Shown here: one piece after another, positions 22,748 through 32,476 of the stretch | Layout of the letters: each line of letters starts with the position of its first letter | Numbering within the stretch: position 1 is the first letter of the stretch | Source of the DNA: Gnetum montanum | Taxonomy: Eukaryota; Streptophyta; Gnetopsida; Gnetales; Gnetaceae | Assembly (NCBI GenBank): GCA_015680685.1 | Contig: MNCI01009312.1 | Location: 9,703 to 54,147, forward strand | Reading direction: 5' to 3' | Length of the DNA: 44,445 nt | Position numbers and translations under genes: made by a program | Notes under the pieces: model-generated | Told to the model about the DNA's origin: nothing | Databases searched by the model: none | The model's input: the letters and a program-made list of their open reading frames with translations, nothing else

Positions 22748-24698
22748 CTAGATAAGTAGGTCCCTAGTTTTTTACCATTTTTGTTTTACACATTTTTGTT
22801 TTGTAACTTTTTATTTTACACATTCTTTATTTTACATGTTCTTGTTTTCATGATATTAATATTTTCTAATTTTTTTTACAATATCATTAATACATTTGTT
22901 AATTATTAAATATTTTACACCACCTTTTATATTTTCTTTTATCCTGGTGTGATTTTCATACTTTTTATTAATAAGTGCTAGGCACAGTGGTAATTCGTCG
23001 CTTGATGGTGGTATGTACTATTTTGTTATTTGATTGTTGGTGTCTAGATTCTAGCTTTGAATTTTGTTACTGATAATGAGGACATGTTTTCTTTTCATGT
23101 AATAGGTAGTGAGTTCACAACATCCACCCATCCACAAACTCTATGGTTTTCCTTGTTCTGGAAATGTGTAGTCCCTTTTTCATTAAAAAAACTAAAATGA
23201 ATTTCTAACTTTGATAGTTTCCAAACTTGGAAAGGATTCAAAGGTTTCAATAGGGTGTGACTTCAAGGGGATTCAGTATTCTTTTTGCTTTTCTACTTAC
23301 TTGGTGCGTGTGTTTTCATGGATTTCTTACCATTTTGTGTCAACCAATAAAAGGAAGTTGAATAAGTCTTTGCATGGTGTTGTTCTCATAAAAAAACTGA
23401 TGGGAATTTAAAGCACACCCCTTACACACAATAAATGAATAAGTCTTTGCATGGTGTGATTTCCATTTTAAAAAAAACTAATAAAAATTCAAAGCACACC
23501 CTTTAGACAAAATAAATAGGCTACAAGCACTAGTTATGGAACTAGAAATACATGTTACCCATGCTTAAAGGTCCCCTCTAACTAAGGCCCTTCCTCACTT
23601 CCTATGTCTCTTTTCTTCTCTAATAAGGAATAATGGTTGTTCTATGGGAGCACTCTTGTGTCTCATGAGGATGGACTAGTCTTAGAATGACAATGTGAAG
23701 TCATGGAACATTGTTGATTTTGGTATGGACTAAGGATGGATCTTATCAAGTCATTTAACCATAAATCTCATAATGGACTTCATGTAACCTTAATCAAGAA
23801 CTCTGTTCCACTCTCTCTTGTCCATTTATGCTTTCCATGTTTCACCTCACTGCTAGTTTCATGTTCGTGTTCGATTTCATGGTTTGATGTGTCAAACTTC
23901 TTAAGTAGTTTCTTTCGTGTTTTTGTACTTAAACCTTCCATAATCATTAATCATCCATAGAGCCCATGGACTCCTTGGTTTGAAGTTATGCAAGGAAAAT
24001 AAGAGGCCTATGCCTTCTTTGAGGAGGATCCACTTGCATATCTTTTGGTTGGGTTAGTTAAGTTCTTTATCCTTAGACATTTTTACAATCAAATCCTTTT
24101 GTTTACCTCATCAATGACATCTAATTGTGCACATCTTCACAACATTTTTTAGTGAACTTCACACTCTTCAAGCATTTTATCCTATTTGAAATTTTTCAAA
24201 TTGAATGGACTGCTTATCCATTTTACCCTATTTGTCAGTCTCCTAGCTAACACTCCTAAAGGAATACAGCTACCAAAATTGTAACCTAGTCAAGTCTAAC
24301 CATCTATGAGATGAGGTACTTACTAGCTATGTGTTACACATTGCATAATAATTCACAATTTTGGTGTGATTGCAATGGGAAGCTTGAACTAGAAGCAGAA
24401 CTATCTTCACCAAGGATGATGTGGTAGTATCACATGATGAGGATTGTTCATGATCATGGGATCTTCTCTCTTGCTCTTTAGCTACCAAGAGGCATTGGAT
24501 GTGAGTTTTATCTAGGGTGTTCACTTTCCTTACATGAACATCCAATTTTGTAAATATTGTAACTCCATACACTTGGGCACTCAAAGTTTGTCTATTTTAT
24601 TTGAGTTAGTTGGTATGTCAGTTAATAATCCCATACCTCCCCAATATTTTGTAAGAAACTTGTTCCTCCTCTTTTCACTCAAGGATGAGTTTTTATAT
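22748..24698 (+). other. Element B: 3' non-coding region
   Basis: T-rich DNA aligns with 4301-5900 of A up to about 24150. It includes a tandem duplication with units starting at 23370 and 23447 (about 77 bp). From about 24150 to 24560 it no longer resembles A; the part that holds the third ORF in A is absent. The last 140 bp again match the tail of A. I see no coding sequence that is shared or well formed. Confidence 0.65.
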
Positions 24699-24708
24699 AG
24701 TGGGGGTA
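24699..24708 (+). other. Polypurine tract of element B
   Basis: AGTGGGGGTA lies immediately before the 3' LTR, the position of the plus-strand primer. The same G-run stands before the LTRs of Z and A. Confidence 0.75.
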
Positions 24709-25565
24709 TGAGGAGTCATGTTTTGACATGCTCCGCTATTAGAGCCTTCATATCAAATACCCAATATCAGAGCCTAGGATCCATTATTGGATATTCAATA
24801 TTGTAGGGTATATGCTAGCCTATAAATATAGCACTTAGGCTCACGATTTTGATATTAGTTTTTGTTATAGTTAGCAATTCTCTTGCAATTTTTTTCTCCA
24901 AAGTTGGAATATTTTTTGAGTGCCCAAAGCAGGAGTCTAAGTGTGTACAGATCTTTGTTCAAACACTAATGTACTTGGGCACAACAATGTGATGGGAATA
25001 AAAATGAACCCTTTTAATCATCCTTGTAGCACTGAGAATAGATTAATGTTTTCTTGATGCATTTAATATTCATGCACTTTATTCTTATGCACTTCACTTT
25101 AATGCACTTTAATTAAGTAGTTAATTCCAAGTTGTTAATGAGCACAATCACAACCATCTCAAGCATATGTATAGCACTAGGTAACCTAGAAATGCTTAAC
25201 ATTTGGTAATCCAACAAGGCTATATGTGTTCAGGATGTGTCCAAGAAAGTGGGATGGGTACTTGTGTTACGCTAGCTAGGTAGTAGATGAATTATATCTT
25301 AAATTACTTTACCTTTCATTCTTGTTGTAGGTGACTAAACTTATAAAATATAAAATGATAAAAATAACATGCCTCAGTTGCACTTAACCATATACTTATA
25401 CTTCACAAGTGGAATTGAGAAGACAACGAATGTTCTCGATGCTCATTTCACTTCCTAGGAAAACTAGTGCACTAGAGAACTATAGGTCCACAGAATTCAA
25501 TTGAATTGCATGTGAATGCCTTAGTTATTTGTATGGTTGGCATAGGGGTACCTCACTGCTCATCA
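24709..25565 (+). repeat. 3' LTR of element B (857 bp)
   Basis: It runs from TGAGGAGTCATG to CTGCTCATCA. TATAAATATA is at 24821-24830. It matches the 5' LTR throughout. The arms of the head palindrome are eroded here (TTCATATCAAATACC instead of TATCGAATACC). Confidence 0.9.
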
Positions 25566-25984
25566 GAGTCCAAGAGAAGTTGCAAAAAACTAGAGAAGAA
25601 TGCAAGAATAGGAGACATCCTAACTTCAAGAGAATATGTCTTGTAGACTAGTAAGCCATCTCACACTAATAGAAGATATCTTTGCTGAGAAGCCTAATCT
25701 TAGGTAAGACATTTCCTTAAAATAAGAGATTGCTCTCATTGAGACAAGACATCTTATTCCAAGACAAGACTTCTCTAATACATCTTGGGCATACATAAGA
25801 CATCTCTCCTACAAGTTAAGAAAATTAGCAAGATATCTCTGGCCACAAGCAAGACATCTTATATGGTCATTTCTAACCATTGTAGGGATTCCAATGAGTA
25901 AATGGAAGGAAAAAAAGCTATAAATGAAAAATATACTTAAGAGGAAAAATCAAGCCTTGAACAAGTAATTAAGAAAACTTACCT
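25566..25984. other. Fragment rich in AGACATCT octamers
   Basis: Exact AGACATCT occurs at least three times between 25760 and 25860, with variants AGATATCT and AGACATTT in between. The same octamer, in both orientations, is clustered in the LTRs of the E/F family (26620-26810 and 38830-39080), so this is probably a piece of such an LTR. No coding sequence is recognised. Confidence 0.4.
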
Positions 25985-26172
25985 TCTTAGCTACTCTATC
26001 ACAACTAGTTATCTTAGTGAAGAATGAAAATAAAGTCTAAAAAGTAATAATTTGGATGTTGGTAGATAAATCTAACTTGTTGGGGCACATCATCCTTATT
26101 CCTAATTGTTCTATCATGTCTCCTTGTAAAATCACTAATAAGTGGAGAATCAAGATTGTGAGAAGAAGATAT
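25985..26172 (-). pseudogene. gag: Antisense gag start, truncated
   Basis: On the minus strand, SSSHNLDSPLISDF is followed by FLDFIFILH, matching the gag starts of B (SSSYKIDSLP ... FTFILHQDE), G and the copy at 14276-15213. The start codon reads ATA at 26172, where the others have ATG, a G-to-A change. The match stops near 25985, where the octamer-rich fragment begins. It lies about 115 bp from its primer site, as in B and G. Confidence 0.65.
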
Positions 26173-26287
26173 TTTCTTTAATTACTTGATTTGCTAGAAT
26201 AAAATAATATTATTCTTATGAAATAAATCTTCTAGGCACTAATAGTGATCTTGAATAATTCTAACTATTTAAATTGCTAGCATCAGT

Positions 26288-26304
26288 TCCCCATAATGGT
26301 ACCA
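26288..26304 (-). other. Antisense primer-binding site, tRNA-Asp type
   Basis: On the minus strand TGGTACCATTATGGGGA directly follows the LTR end. It fits the tRNA-Asp complement TGGCGCCGTTGCCGGGGA with several transitions and one missing base. Confidence 0.6.
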
Positions 26305-26305
26305 A

Positions 26306-26495
26306 TGATGAGTAGCAGATTAAACTTTATGTCCAATCATACAAATTACAAGCATTCTATAGACTAGAATAGCATGGAAATTTAGATAAATAGGTTGTTC
26401 ATGTCAAGTCATTGTCTTCCTAATCATACTTGTGTTACCTTAGTACATATGGTTAAATGTGATTGAGGCATATGATATTGATGTTGTGTGGGTGA
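26306..26495 (-). repeat. Antisense LTR end, truncated
   Basis: On the minus strand this is the last 190 bp of an A/B/Z-type LTR, ending CTCATCA at 26306. The stretch CAAGTCATTGTCTTCCTAAT and the following GAGGCATATGAT match the reverse complement of the Z LTR (about 11520-11590). It is cut at about 26495, where an E-type LTR begins. Confidence 0.7.
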
Positions 26496-27345
26496 TGTAG
26501 GAACACCTCTTCTAATTCCCTTTTCTTCTTCCTACAAATGGTTTTTGTAGATTTAAAGGTCTAGAAAGATTTCTTAGGGGTCTAAGAAATGGCTTGGGTA
26601 AATGCAGGAATAAGATGTTTAGTAGATATTGAAGACCTATCAATTGTAGCTGAGATGTCTATGCCCAATGAAATAGGTCTTTATTAAGATGTTTCTCTAT
26701 CCTTAGAGATTTCTCTACCTACTAAGATACATCTTTCATCATTTAGAGGCATCTTCCAAGAACTAAATACATCTCTCTTTCAAGTTGGATTTCTCAAAAA
26801 GATGTAATGACAAGCCCACATATGACTCATATGATTGTGAAAACTTATCGATTGGATGTATCAAATTGGCAAACAATTGAACAATAGGAGAAAAACATGA
26901 AAATAGCTTAAGAGCTTTAAGTTGATCTTGAGAAAGTTATTCAAGGTTTCTTATTTTAATTTTTCAATAAATATTGTTATTGTTTTTATATTTTTAACAC
27001 AGAGAGTTTGAAAGACAATGTCATGAGATTATATTAAGTACATGATTGCATTGTAGCTCTAATGTCTATTGTATATGTATTTGACTTGTGTGTTCTTGTG
27101 TTCTTACTTGTTATGTTAAGATCTTACTCTTGAGTTATGGGAGAAATTTTCTTTTGGATATGCCTTGCATTAAGAATAATCATTGTTTGATTGTAGAGTC
27201 TCATGCTCTGTAGCATCATTTGAGTGTTTGTGAGTGATTTCGATGTTGTGAATTGTGGAACCCCTGTTGTAATCTTCTCTTTCAATAATTGAAGATAACT
27301 AGTTTTCTTAATTTTCTAGCATATTGAATTATCTTTTATAGTATA
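26496..27345 (+). repeat. LTR of family E (copy E1)
   Basis: It aligns in reverse with 38250-39186 (LTR of F): GTAGGAACACCTCTT at the start, the octamer-rich zone at 26620-26810, GAGTCTCATGCTCTGTAG near 27195 against the reverse complement of CTACAACATGAGGCT-like sequence near 38370, and AATTTTCTAGC near the end. The right boundary is uncertain, as I could not recognise a primer site after it. It is followed by a leader and an E-type gag start. Confidence 0.6.
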
Positions 27346-27452
27346 TTGATGTAGTATAATTTGAAGGTTAAATTAATAAGAGTGAAACTAATCTAGAATT
27401 ATTAATATCAAAGTATTGGGAATTTTAGTTGTATATTTTTTGTCAAATTCAG

Positions 27453-27735
27453 ATGGCACCTAAGAAGAAATAGGTTTAAGCCCCAAATAAATACATGAAG
27501 AGCATGAAGTCTAACTTTCAAATGATGTTTTCTCGATTGGATGAGATTAGTCACAAGGTAGAGAGAAATGTAGATCCTACTTGTATTTCAATGTGTAGAG
27601 ATTATGAGCATTCATGTTTGAATAGTGATGAAGAAATTTCTCAGCTAAGTGAAGGGAATGATAAGAAAGGACAATCCAGCTATGAGAGTATTAAAACCCA
27701 TTAGCCAAGGATTCTAATGGAAGGAAATTCTATAA
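27453..27735 (+). pseudogene. gag: Family E gag start (E1), cut by the LTR of element C
   Basis: ATG at 27453 begins MAPKK, followed by one TAG and then an open frame containing SNFQMMFSRLDEISHKVERN. It is nearly the same as the gag start at 37052, with many identical runs. It ends abruptly where the LTR of C begins (27736), while the other copy continues for another 900 bp. It is rich in charged residues, as is usual at gag N-termini. Confidence 0.7.
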
Positions 27736-28238
27736 TGTTCCATCCCTTTTTAAGGGTGGAAATAATTGTAAACAATGTAATTAACCTTCAAATGAAGAAA
27801 CACCTCGTTATGAGGAGTTACGATTATTCATGTGTTCCTTGGAAAATAGTTTGACCTATGTCATTTAAGGTTGAGGTTAGAGGTCATGCCAGACATGGAG
27901 TTGTAGAGCTGAGAGAGGCAAGTAATGGAAGCCAAGTGAAGTAGAACAAAAATGGATTGATCACCCCTTTGGCAGGACAACCTAACTATGGTGGCAATGC
28001 CAGATTGCCTTTAAGGCTTAAGTGGCATAAGAAGATAACCTAGAGGGTGTTACAATACTTTTTTCTAATAATAAAATTTTATTTTTTTCTTGTTTCATTC
28101 TTTAGTACCAATTATTTATTTATTAGTTAATTTATTTATTAAATATTTATAATTTTTCTAATATATTATCTAAGAAAATGATGAATGCAATAAGTTAAGT
28201 GATCATACTTTTACGACATCCAAGAATGGGATGTCACA
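27736..28238 (+). repeat. 5' LTR of element C (503 bp)
   Basis: It runs from TGTTCCATCCC to GGGATGTCACA and matches 36360-36862 along its whole length, with the same length. It sits directly within the gag start of E1. Confidence 0.85.
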
Positions 28239-28240
28239 TT

Positions 28241-28252
28241 TGGTATAAGAGA
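28241..28252 (+). other. Primer-binding site, initiator tRNA-Met type (decayed)
   Basis: TGGTATAAGAGA lies two bases after the LTR. The standard site is TGGTATCAGAGC, which is perfectly kept after the second LTR (36865-36876). The leader to about 28400 also matches that copy. Confidence 0.8.
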
Positions 28253-28469
28253 AAACCATGATTTAGGAACCAAAGTGGAAGAAAAACATTATTTTATTAT
28301 TATTGTTATCATAGAACACAAGTACATTTAAGCAAAATGACAAAATGGAGGAAAATATTATTTTATTTTACAATAAAGGAGTGAGGGGAAGTACATCTAA
28401 GTAGGATATAGAAAAGAAAGAATAGGAGAAAGAAGGAAAATGGGAAAAATGTAGAGAAAGCAATTATGA

Positions 28470-30547
28470 TTATTTGTTATGATCGAACAACTCAAGAAGA
28501 TCTATGACTATATTTAATTGGGATTCTCTTTCTTTAGTAGTAGCATCTACCTTGGTAAACGCTACCTTTAGTAGTAGTCTATCACATAATTGTTTAATAT
28601 ATTTAGTTGTACATGTTGCTACAACTACTGAATTCTTCTTTCTTTTAAGTTGGATCTTCAACATATCCATATATATTGATCAAACATCCATGTCCCTTTG
28701 CCATTCCATCTTCTTTCTCTGCAGAAACAAAGATTTAAATTATAAGTTATGAGAAAATAAATAAACAAATATAAAAAAAAAGAGAGAAAAGAAAAGTATT
28801 ACCTGAAATCAATCATTATCAATTTGAAGGAATCATTTACAAATCTCTAGATGATGAGCGTAGCATGTTTCACTTTCCAACTCTTCTAAGAGTTGCTCCA
28901 AATCTGTTACAACATTTAGAGCATCCTTAGGAATTGAATGCAAAGGTGATGGAATTGCAACCTATATTAAATTATAATCTACCTTGAAGTTGCATGACTA
29001 AGACTCTCATAGATGATAGACACCCTCATGAACATAATAGGGTTTATTTTTAGATATTCATTGACTAATGCACCAAAGAAGCACAAGTTCTTCTTCCGCA
29101 GCCACCACTATCTTCCCCATCAAATAAGAAAATAATGTCAGTGCTACTTTTGGAAGAGAACCTCTTCTAGGTGTCACAAAAAAAGAAGGCATGATTAGTG
29201 ATCTAGGTGGTGGAATGGGAGTCTGTGCAGAAGTAGCACCTGCATCACCTCTATCCATCTCTCGGATAAAGTATTGTTACTCCATAGACCTCTACAAAAA
29301 AAATCAACATCATAAAAAGGAAAGAGGGAAGTATTCAAACCTTTAAATAACTAAAAATTATCTCTAGTTACTTTCCCTTATCTTATCTTGAACTCTACCA
29401 AGTTTGTTGGGATTGTTGTATGTTGTCTTATAACTACTCGAGTGCCAGAACTTTGCGTAGTACGTTGCCTCTGCAAAAGGAAAAAACATTATTAGAAAAA
29501 AAATAACAAGACATTAAAATAAATAAATTATATTTGAATATATACCTTGGGAGTAGAAAGTGTGATCTATTCTTATGATTGGACCATACCAAAGGTTGAA
29601 GTACCTTGAATTTTTTAAACTTGTGTAGCTCCAACAATTTGTGTTGGTTCATTCTATAGCCTAGATTACATTGTCAAAATACATAAAATAAAAACATAAT
29701 CAACAACAAAAAATTAATAAAAACATGAAAATATCTCATTAATCTTCTCTTGATTCTAAGCATGCTGTAAAGCTAGTTGACCTTTCTTGGCACCCATAAT
29801 CTTACTCCTTATAACTCTCTCATCTTCAAGAAATTCAGAGCATAACCAAGGATTGTAATGAGTAAAACGTTTTTTTGAATGATCATAACTTAGGATCGTA
29901 CACATGATCAAGGGTATACAACATAGGATATAAGATTTAGAAGGATTTTTTTGGGCAATAGTAATTTCAGTCATGGCATTATACCAAGCAGAGAAACAAG
30001 ACAACGACCAGTCATAAATTTTACTAGTTATGGCACCATGAAGTATGAAAATAGAATAATAACTAACATTGGATTGCTATTTATACCATAAAACCTTGCT
30101 ACTAATAAATAGACATAAATCAAAGTGAGCCTCATTAATGAAATCTTCATAAACAAATTTATCTTTGCCAATGGTAGAATTACTAACATAATCAGATGAT
30201 TCTTTTTTATAAAAAGATTTAAATTTTTGGAAATAAGTTGAAGGAATTAAAGGATCCTCTCCTTGTTGAAAACCTAAAGCTTCTTGAATATCAAGAGGAA
30301 GGATTGTTATTACTCCAAAAACTAAATGGGAAGTATAACTTTCACCCTTACAATAGAAGAATTTAAAAATTGGAAAAATAAGTAAATCAAATAACTTAGA
30401 AGTGGTAAGGTACTAGAAACCCTCTTTCCCAAGCAAGCTATGAACATGATCAAAAGTAGAGAGTACATTATTTTTATGTAAAATAATATTGGGCAATAAA
30501 GCGCTACTTAAAGAAGTTTGAGGTGAAGCTTGACGTTTGGGAGCCAT
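28470..30547 (-). pseudogene. Intron-bearing antisense gene inside element C, function unknown
   Basis: Minus-strand coding sequence from ATG at 30547 (MAPKRQASPQTS) to a TAA at 28472-28470. Six exons can be proposed: 30547-29735, 29660-29546, 29470-29372, 29291-28983, 28961-28803 and 28718-28470. Acceptors are clear (TTTTGCAG, TTTCTGCAG, TTTTTGTAG, AATATAG). Donors are AAG/GTATATAT, AAA/GTAACT, AAG/GTAGAT and CAG/GTAATA; the first donor reads AT instead of GT. Exon 1 (about 270 codons) holds only two or three stops, far fewer than the retrotransposon frames around it. It contains GVITILPLDIQEALGF, which faintly recalls the plant-transposon domain in element A. Exon 4 is Pro-rich and has a frame problem; the last exons are rich in E, K and L. 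No product is recognised. It could be an additional antisense ORF of the element or a captured host gene. Confidence 0.5.
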
Positions 30548-30651
30548 GATGAAGATGATTAGAATTCTTTATGATAAACAATCTTCAAGCTTCTTTGTTG
30601 ACTATCTTCTGTTGATATTGAGTTGTGATGAGCATATCATTTTATTTATCA

Positions 30652-30660
30652 TATTTATAA
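30652..30660 (-). promoter_or_regulatory. TATA box upstream of the antisense gene
   Basis: TTATAAATA on the minus strand stands about 105 bp before the ATG at 30547, a usual spacing for a plant promoter with a short leader. The assignment depends on the antisense gene being real. Confidence 0.4.
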
Positions 30661-31185
30661 TACAATCATAGAAATCTTAGAAAAAGCCAAGAGAAAGTAT
30701 AACTTAAGATAACCAAAGATTTAATAAAAGAAACGTATACATTTTTAAAGAAAAAGCTAACGTTTACTTTTTGTTTTTAAAAGATAATGTTCACTTTTTT
30801 TAGATTTTATAATTTCTAAGTTTACTAAAATGGAATTATCTATAGTTTAACTTGAAGTACTCTTTGAGAAAATTGCAATAATACCAATTTCATCAAAATC
30901 TGACTTATAGTTTGAAAGATATCGTAATTCTCGAGTTATGTGTAGTTTAAAATATATATTTTTTTAAAAAAATAAAAATGCTTTTTTTTTTAATTTTACA
31001 TTTTTTAAAAAATCAACTAGGAGGTCTTAGGTTCAAACCTGAGCCCTAATAATTTTTCATTTACAAAAATAAAATAGTAAAATTTTCATTAACAATAGCT
31101 AGCCCTACAACCAGCTAGGCCAAGCTATTGGCAGACCACAACTAAGTCGTTGACAAGTCATGCTTGTAGAGGACTGGCCCTTGGG
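30661..31185. other. AT-rich stretch with a tRNA-like B-box
   Basis: Mostly low-complexity A/T sequence with long A and T runs around 30960-31010. GGTTCAAACC at 31030-31039, inside CTTAGGTTCAAACCTGAGCC, fits the internal B-box of tRNA-derived SINEs. I do not see a matching A-box, so a SINE remnant is only possible. Otherwise nothing is recognised. Confidence 0.3.
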
Positions 31186-31266
31186 CTAGGTCCAAAGGCA
31201 CATAAAAGAAATTGCATGTGTGATACTATGCCTGCCACCCCATGCTGCATTGTGCCTCACTTGCCG

Positions 31267-31575
31267 AAGCACATGTCCATCATGCTCAGCAATTGCTGAG
31301 GCATCAGCATCACCATCCACGACATCACGCTTAGTAATTGCTAGGGCGACAGTGGTGACATCATCATGGTAACCAATTCCTCCAACATTTGGATTGACCA
31401 TGTGACCCCATCTAGGGCCCAAGATGGGCTCTTGAACATGACTCTGCAATCCACAAATGTTACCATCTCAAACTGCTACTTCACGGACGAAAATAAAGTC
31501 ATGCTTCTTAGCCATGCAGACGATTATGGTGCTAATAAAAGGATGCATGTCACTATGATGCTGAACCACTTTAGC
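31267..31575 (+). pseudogene. Pectate lyase fragment
   Basis: The frame reads SITIHDITLSNC, then VTNSSNIWIDHVTPS, DGLLNMTLQSTNVTISNCYF, ENKVMLLSHADDY and MHVTMMLNHFSPN. These fit, in order, the central blocks of plant pectate lyases (IWIDH, DGL.D.T..ST.VTISN..F, KVMLLGH, VT.A.N.FGPN), enzymes that cleave de-esterified pectin in the cell wall. The conifer Cry j 1 group has this architecture. Two TGA/TAG codons stand upstream of the open part (about 31308 and 31345). The match stops after SPN, just before the family's RMPR block, where simple CACTACT-type repeats begin. Only about 100 of the usual 350-400 residues are present. It is most likely a captured or stranded exon. Confidence 0.8.
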
Positions 31576-31763
31576 CCCAATCTGCCACCTAGCACTACTC
31601 TGCACTACACCACCTAGCACTACTCCACATTGCCCCACACTACTTAGTGTCTTGCTCACATTGCATCATCCAAATTGCATTGCAACTCACCTGCCTACAC
31701 CATGCCAAGCCTGCCACTACTACACGTCTACTACTTGCCCACTGCCAATCCAACACACTACCC
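31576..31763 (+). repeat. Degenerate CACTAC/CTGCCA-rich tract
   Basis: The stretch has repeated CACTAC, CACCTAGCACTACTC (twice, about 31586 and 31611) and CTGCCA words. It leads from the end of the pectate lyase fragment into the regular 22-bp repeats. The open frames here are by-products of the repeat. Confidence 0.6.
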
Positions 31764-31895
31764 ATCACTGCCTCCAATGCCACCCATCATTGCCTGCAAT
31801 GTTGCTCATCATTGCCTCTAGTGTTTTCCATCACTACCTCTAGTGCCATCCATCATTGCCTCTAGTGCTACCGATCACTGCCTCTAGTGCAACCG
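31764..31895 (+). repeat. 22-bp minisatellite, six units
   Basis: Six head-to-tail units of exactly 22 bp start at 31764, 31786, 31808, 31830, 31852 and 31874. The consensus begins ATCATTGCCTCTAGTG. Units differ at a few positions each, mainly transitions, and no length change has occurred. Confidence 0.9.
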
Positions 31896-32476
31896 TATGA
31901 ACCTTGAAATGGGTCTTCCATCAGTAAATGAAAAAATCAGATTTTTTCTAACAACTAATGAGAATTTTGAAATTCCTATCAATTGATGAAAAAATTTTAA
32001 AAAACTTTATGCCCATAATTGTTAGTTTAAATAGAAAATGTGCTCAATTATTTGAAAAAATTCAAAGTGACGCTATGGTGACAAGAAAAAATAAAAAATT
32101 TGTCATTAAGCATGCATTTTCTAGAGTAGAACTAGGATGGGTAATCTCTTGGGAAGTCTTAGAAAACATGAAAGTTGTGTAAACTTAAAATCACTATAAC
32201 TTTTGAATTCAGAGTCTATTTACAACCAAACAAAAATTGATTCCAATAGATTTGAATCTTTTGCACTCAATGGAATGGTTAGATTTAGCTTTTGGATTAT
32301 ATAAAATTAGCATTTAATTCATTGTTTTAGGTCTCAAAAACAATTAGGATTCAGTACTTGATAAGAGATCCACGACAATTTCAACTTCTTCTGCAACTAA
32401 CTAACAATTTCAAGATCCATAAAAAGGGCCATAGAAGCTAAAGATTCTTAACATACCTAATTTTTTCAACTTACCA
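31896..32476. other. Unrecognised stretch before gag of element C
   Basis: It contains one 74-codon open frame (31958-32182, + strand) without recognisable motifs, followed by AT-rich DNA resembling the ACTATAACTTTTGAA type of sequence common in plant LTRs and leaders. I can assign nothing firmly. Confidence 0.35.

Larger units (their letters stand above)
15508..25565 (+). mobile_element. Ty3/gypsy element B (Athila/Tat type), complete but dead
   Basis: It is about 10.1 kb with both LTRs, a primer site, gag, protease, RT, RNase H, integrase, a 2-kb non-coding 3' region and a polypurine tract. The two LTRs differ by roughly 15 percent in the parts I compared by eye, so the insertion is old. 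Flanking pentamers GTGTT and GAGTC agree in only three of five positions, so no clean target-site duplication remains. Unlike A it has no third ORF, although its last 150 bp match the tail of A. Open stretches are interrupted by TAG, TAA and TGA, nearly all explicable as C-to-T or G-to-A changes. Confidence 0.9.

Noticed and set aside
31030-31039. A tRNA gene or SINE at the B-box
   Set aside because: No A-box, cloverleaf or defined ends could be found; only the ten-base box fits.
31647-31865. Two overlapping open frames rich in Cys, His and Thr
   Set aside because: They arise from the CACTAC-rich tract and the 22-bp tandem repeat, with repeated peptide words and no family likeness.
31764-31895. 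CRISPR-like regular spacing
   Set aside because: The units are adjacent without unique spacers, and the window is plant retrotransposon DNA.
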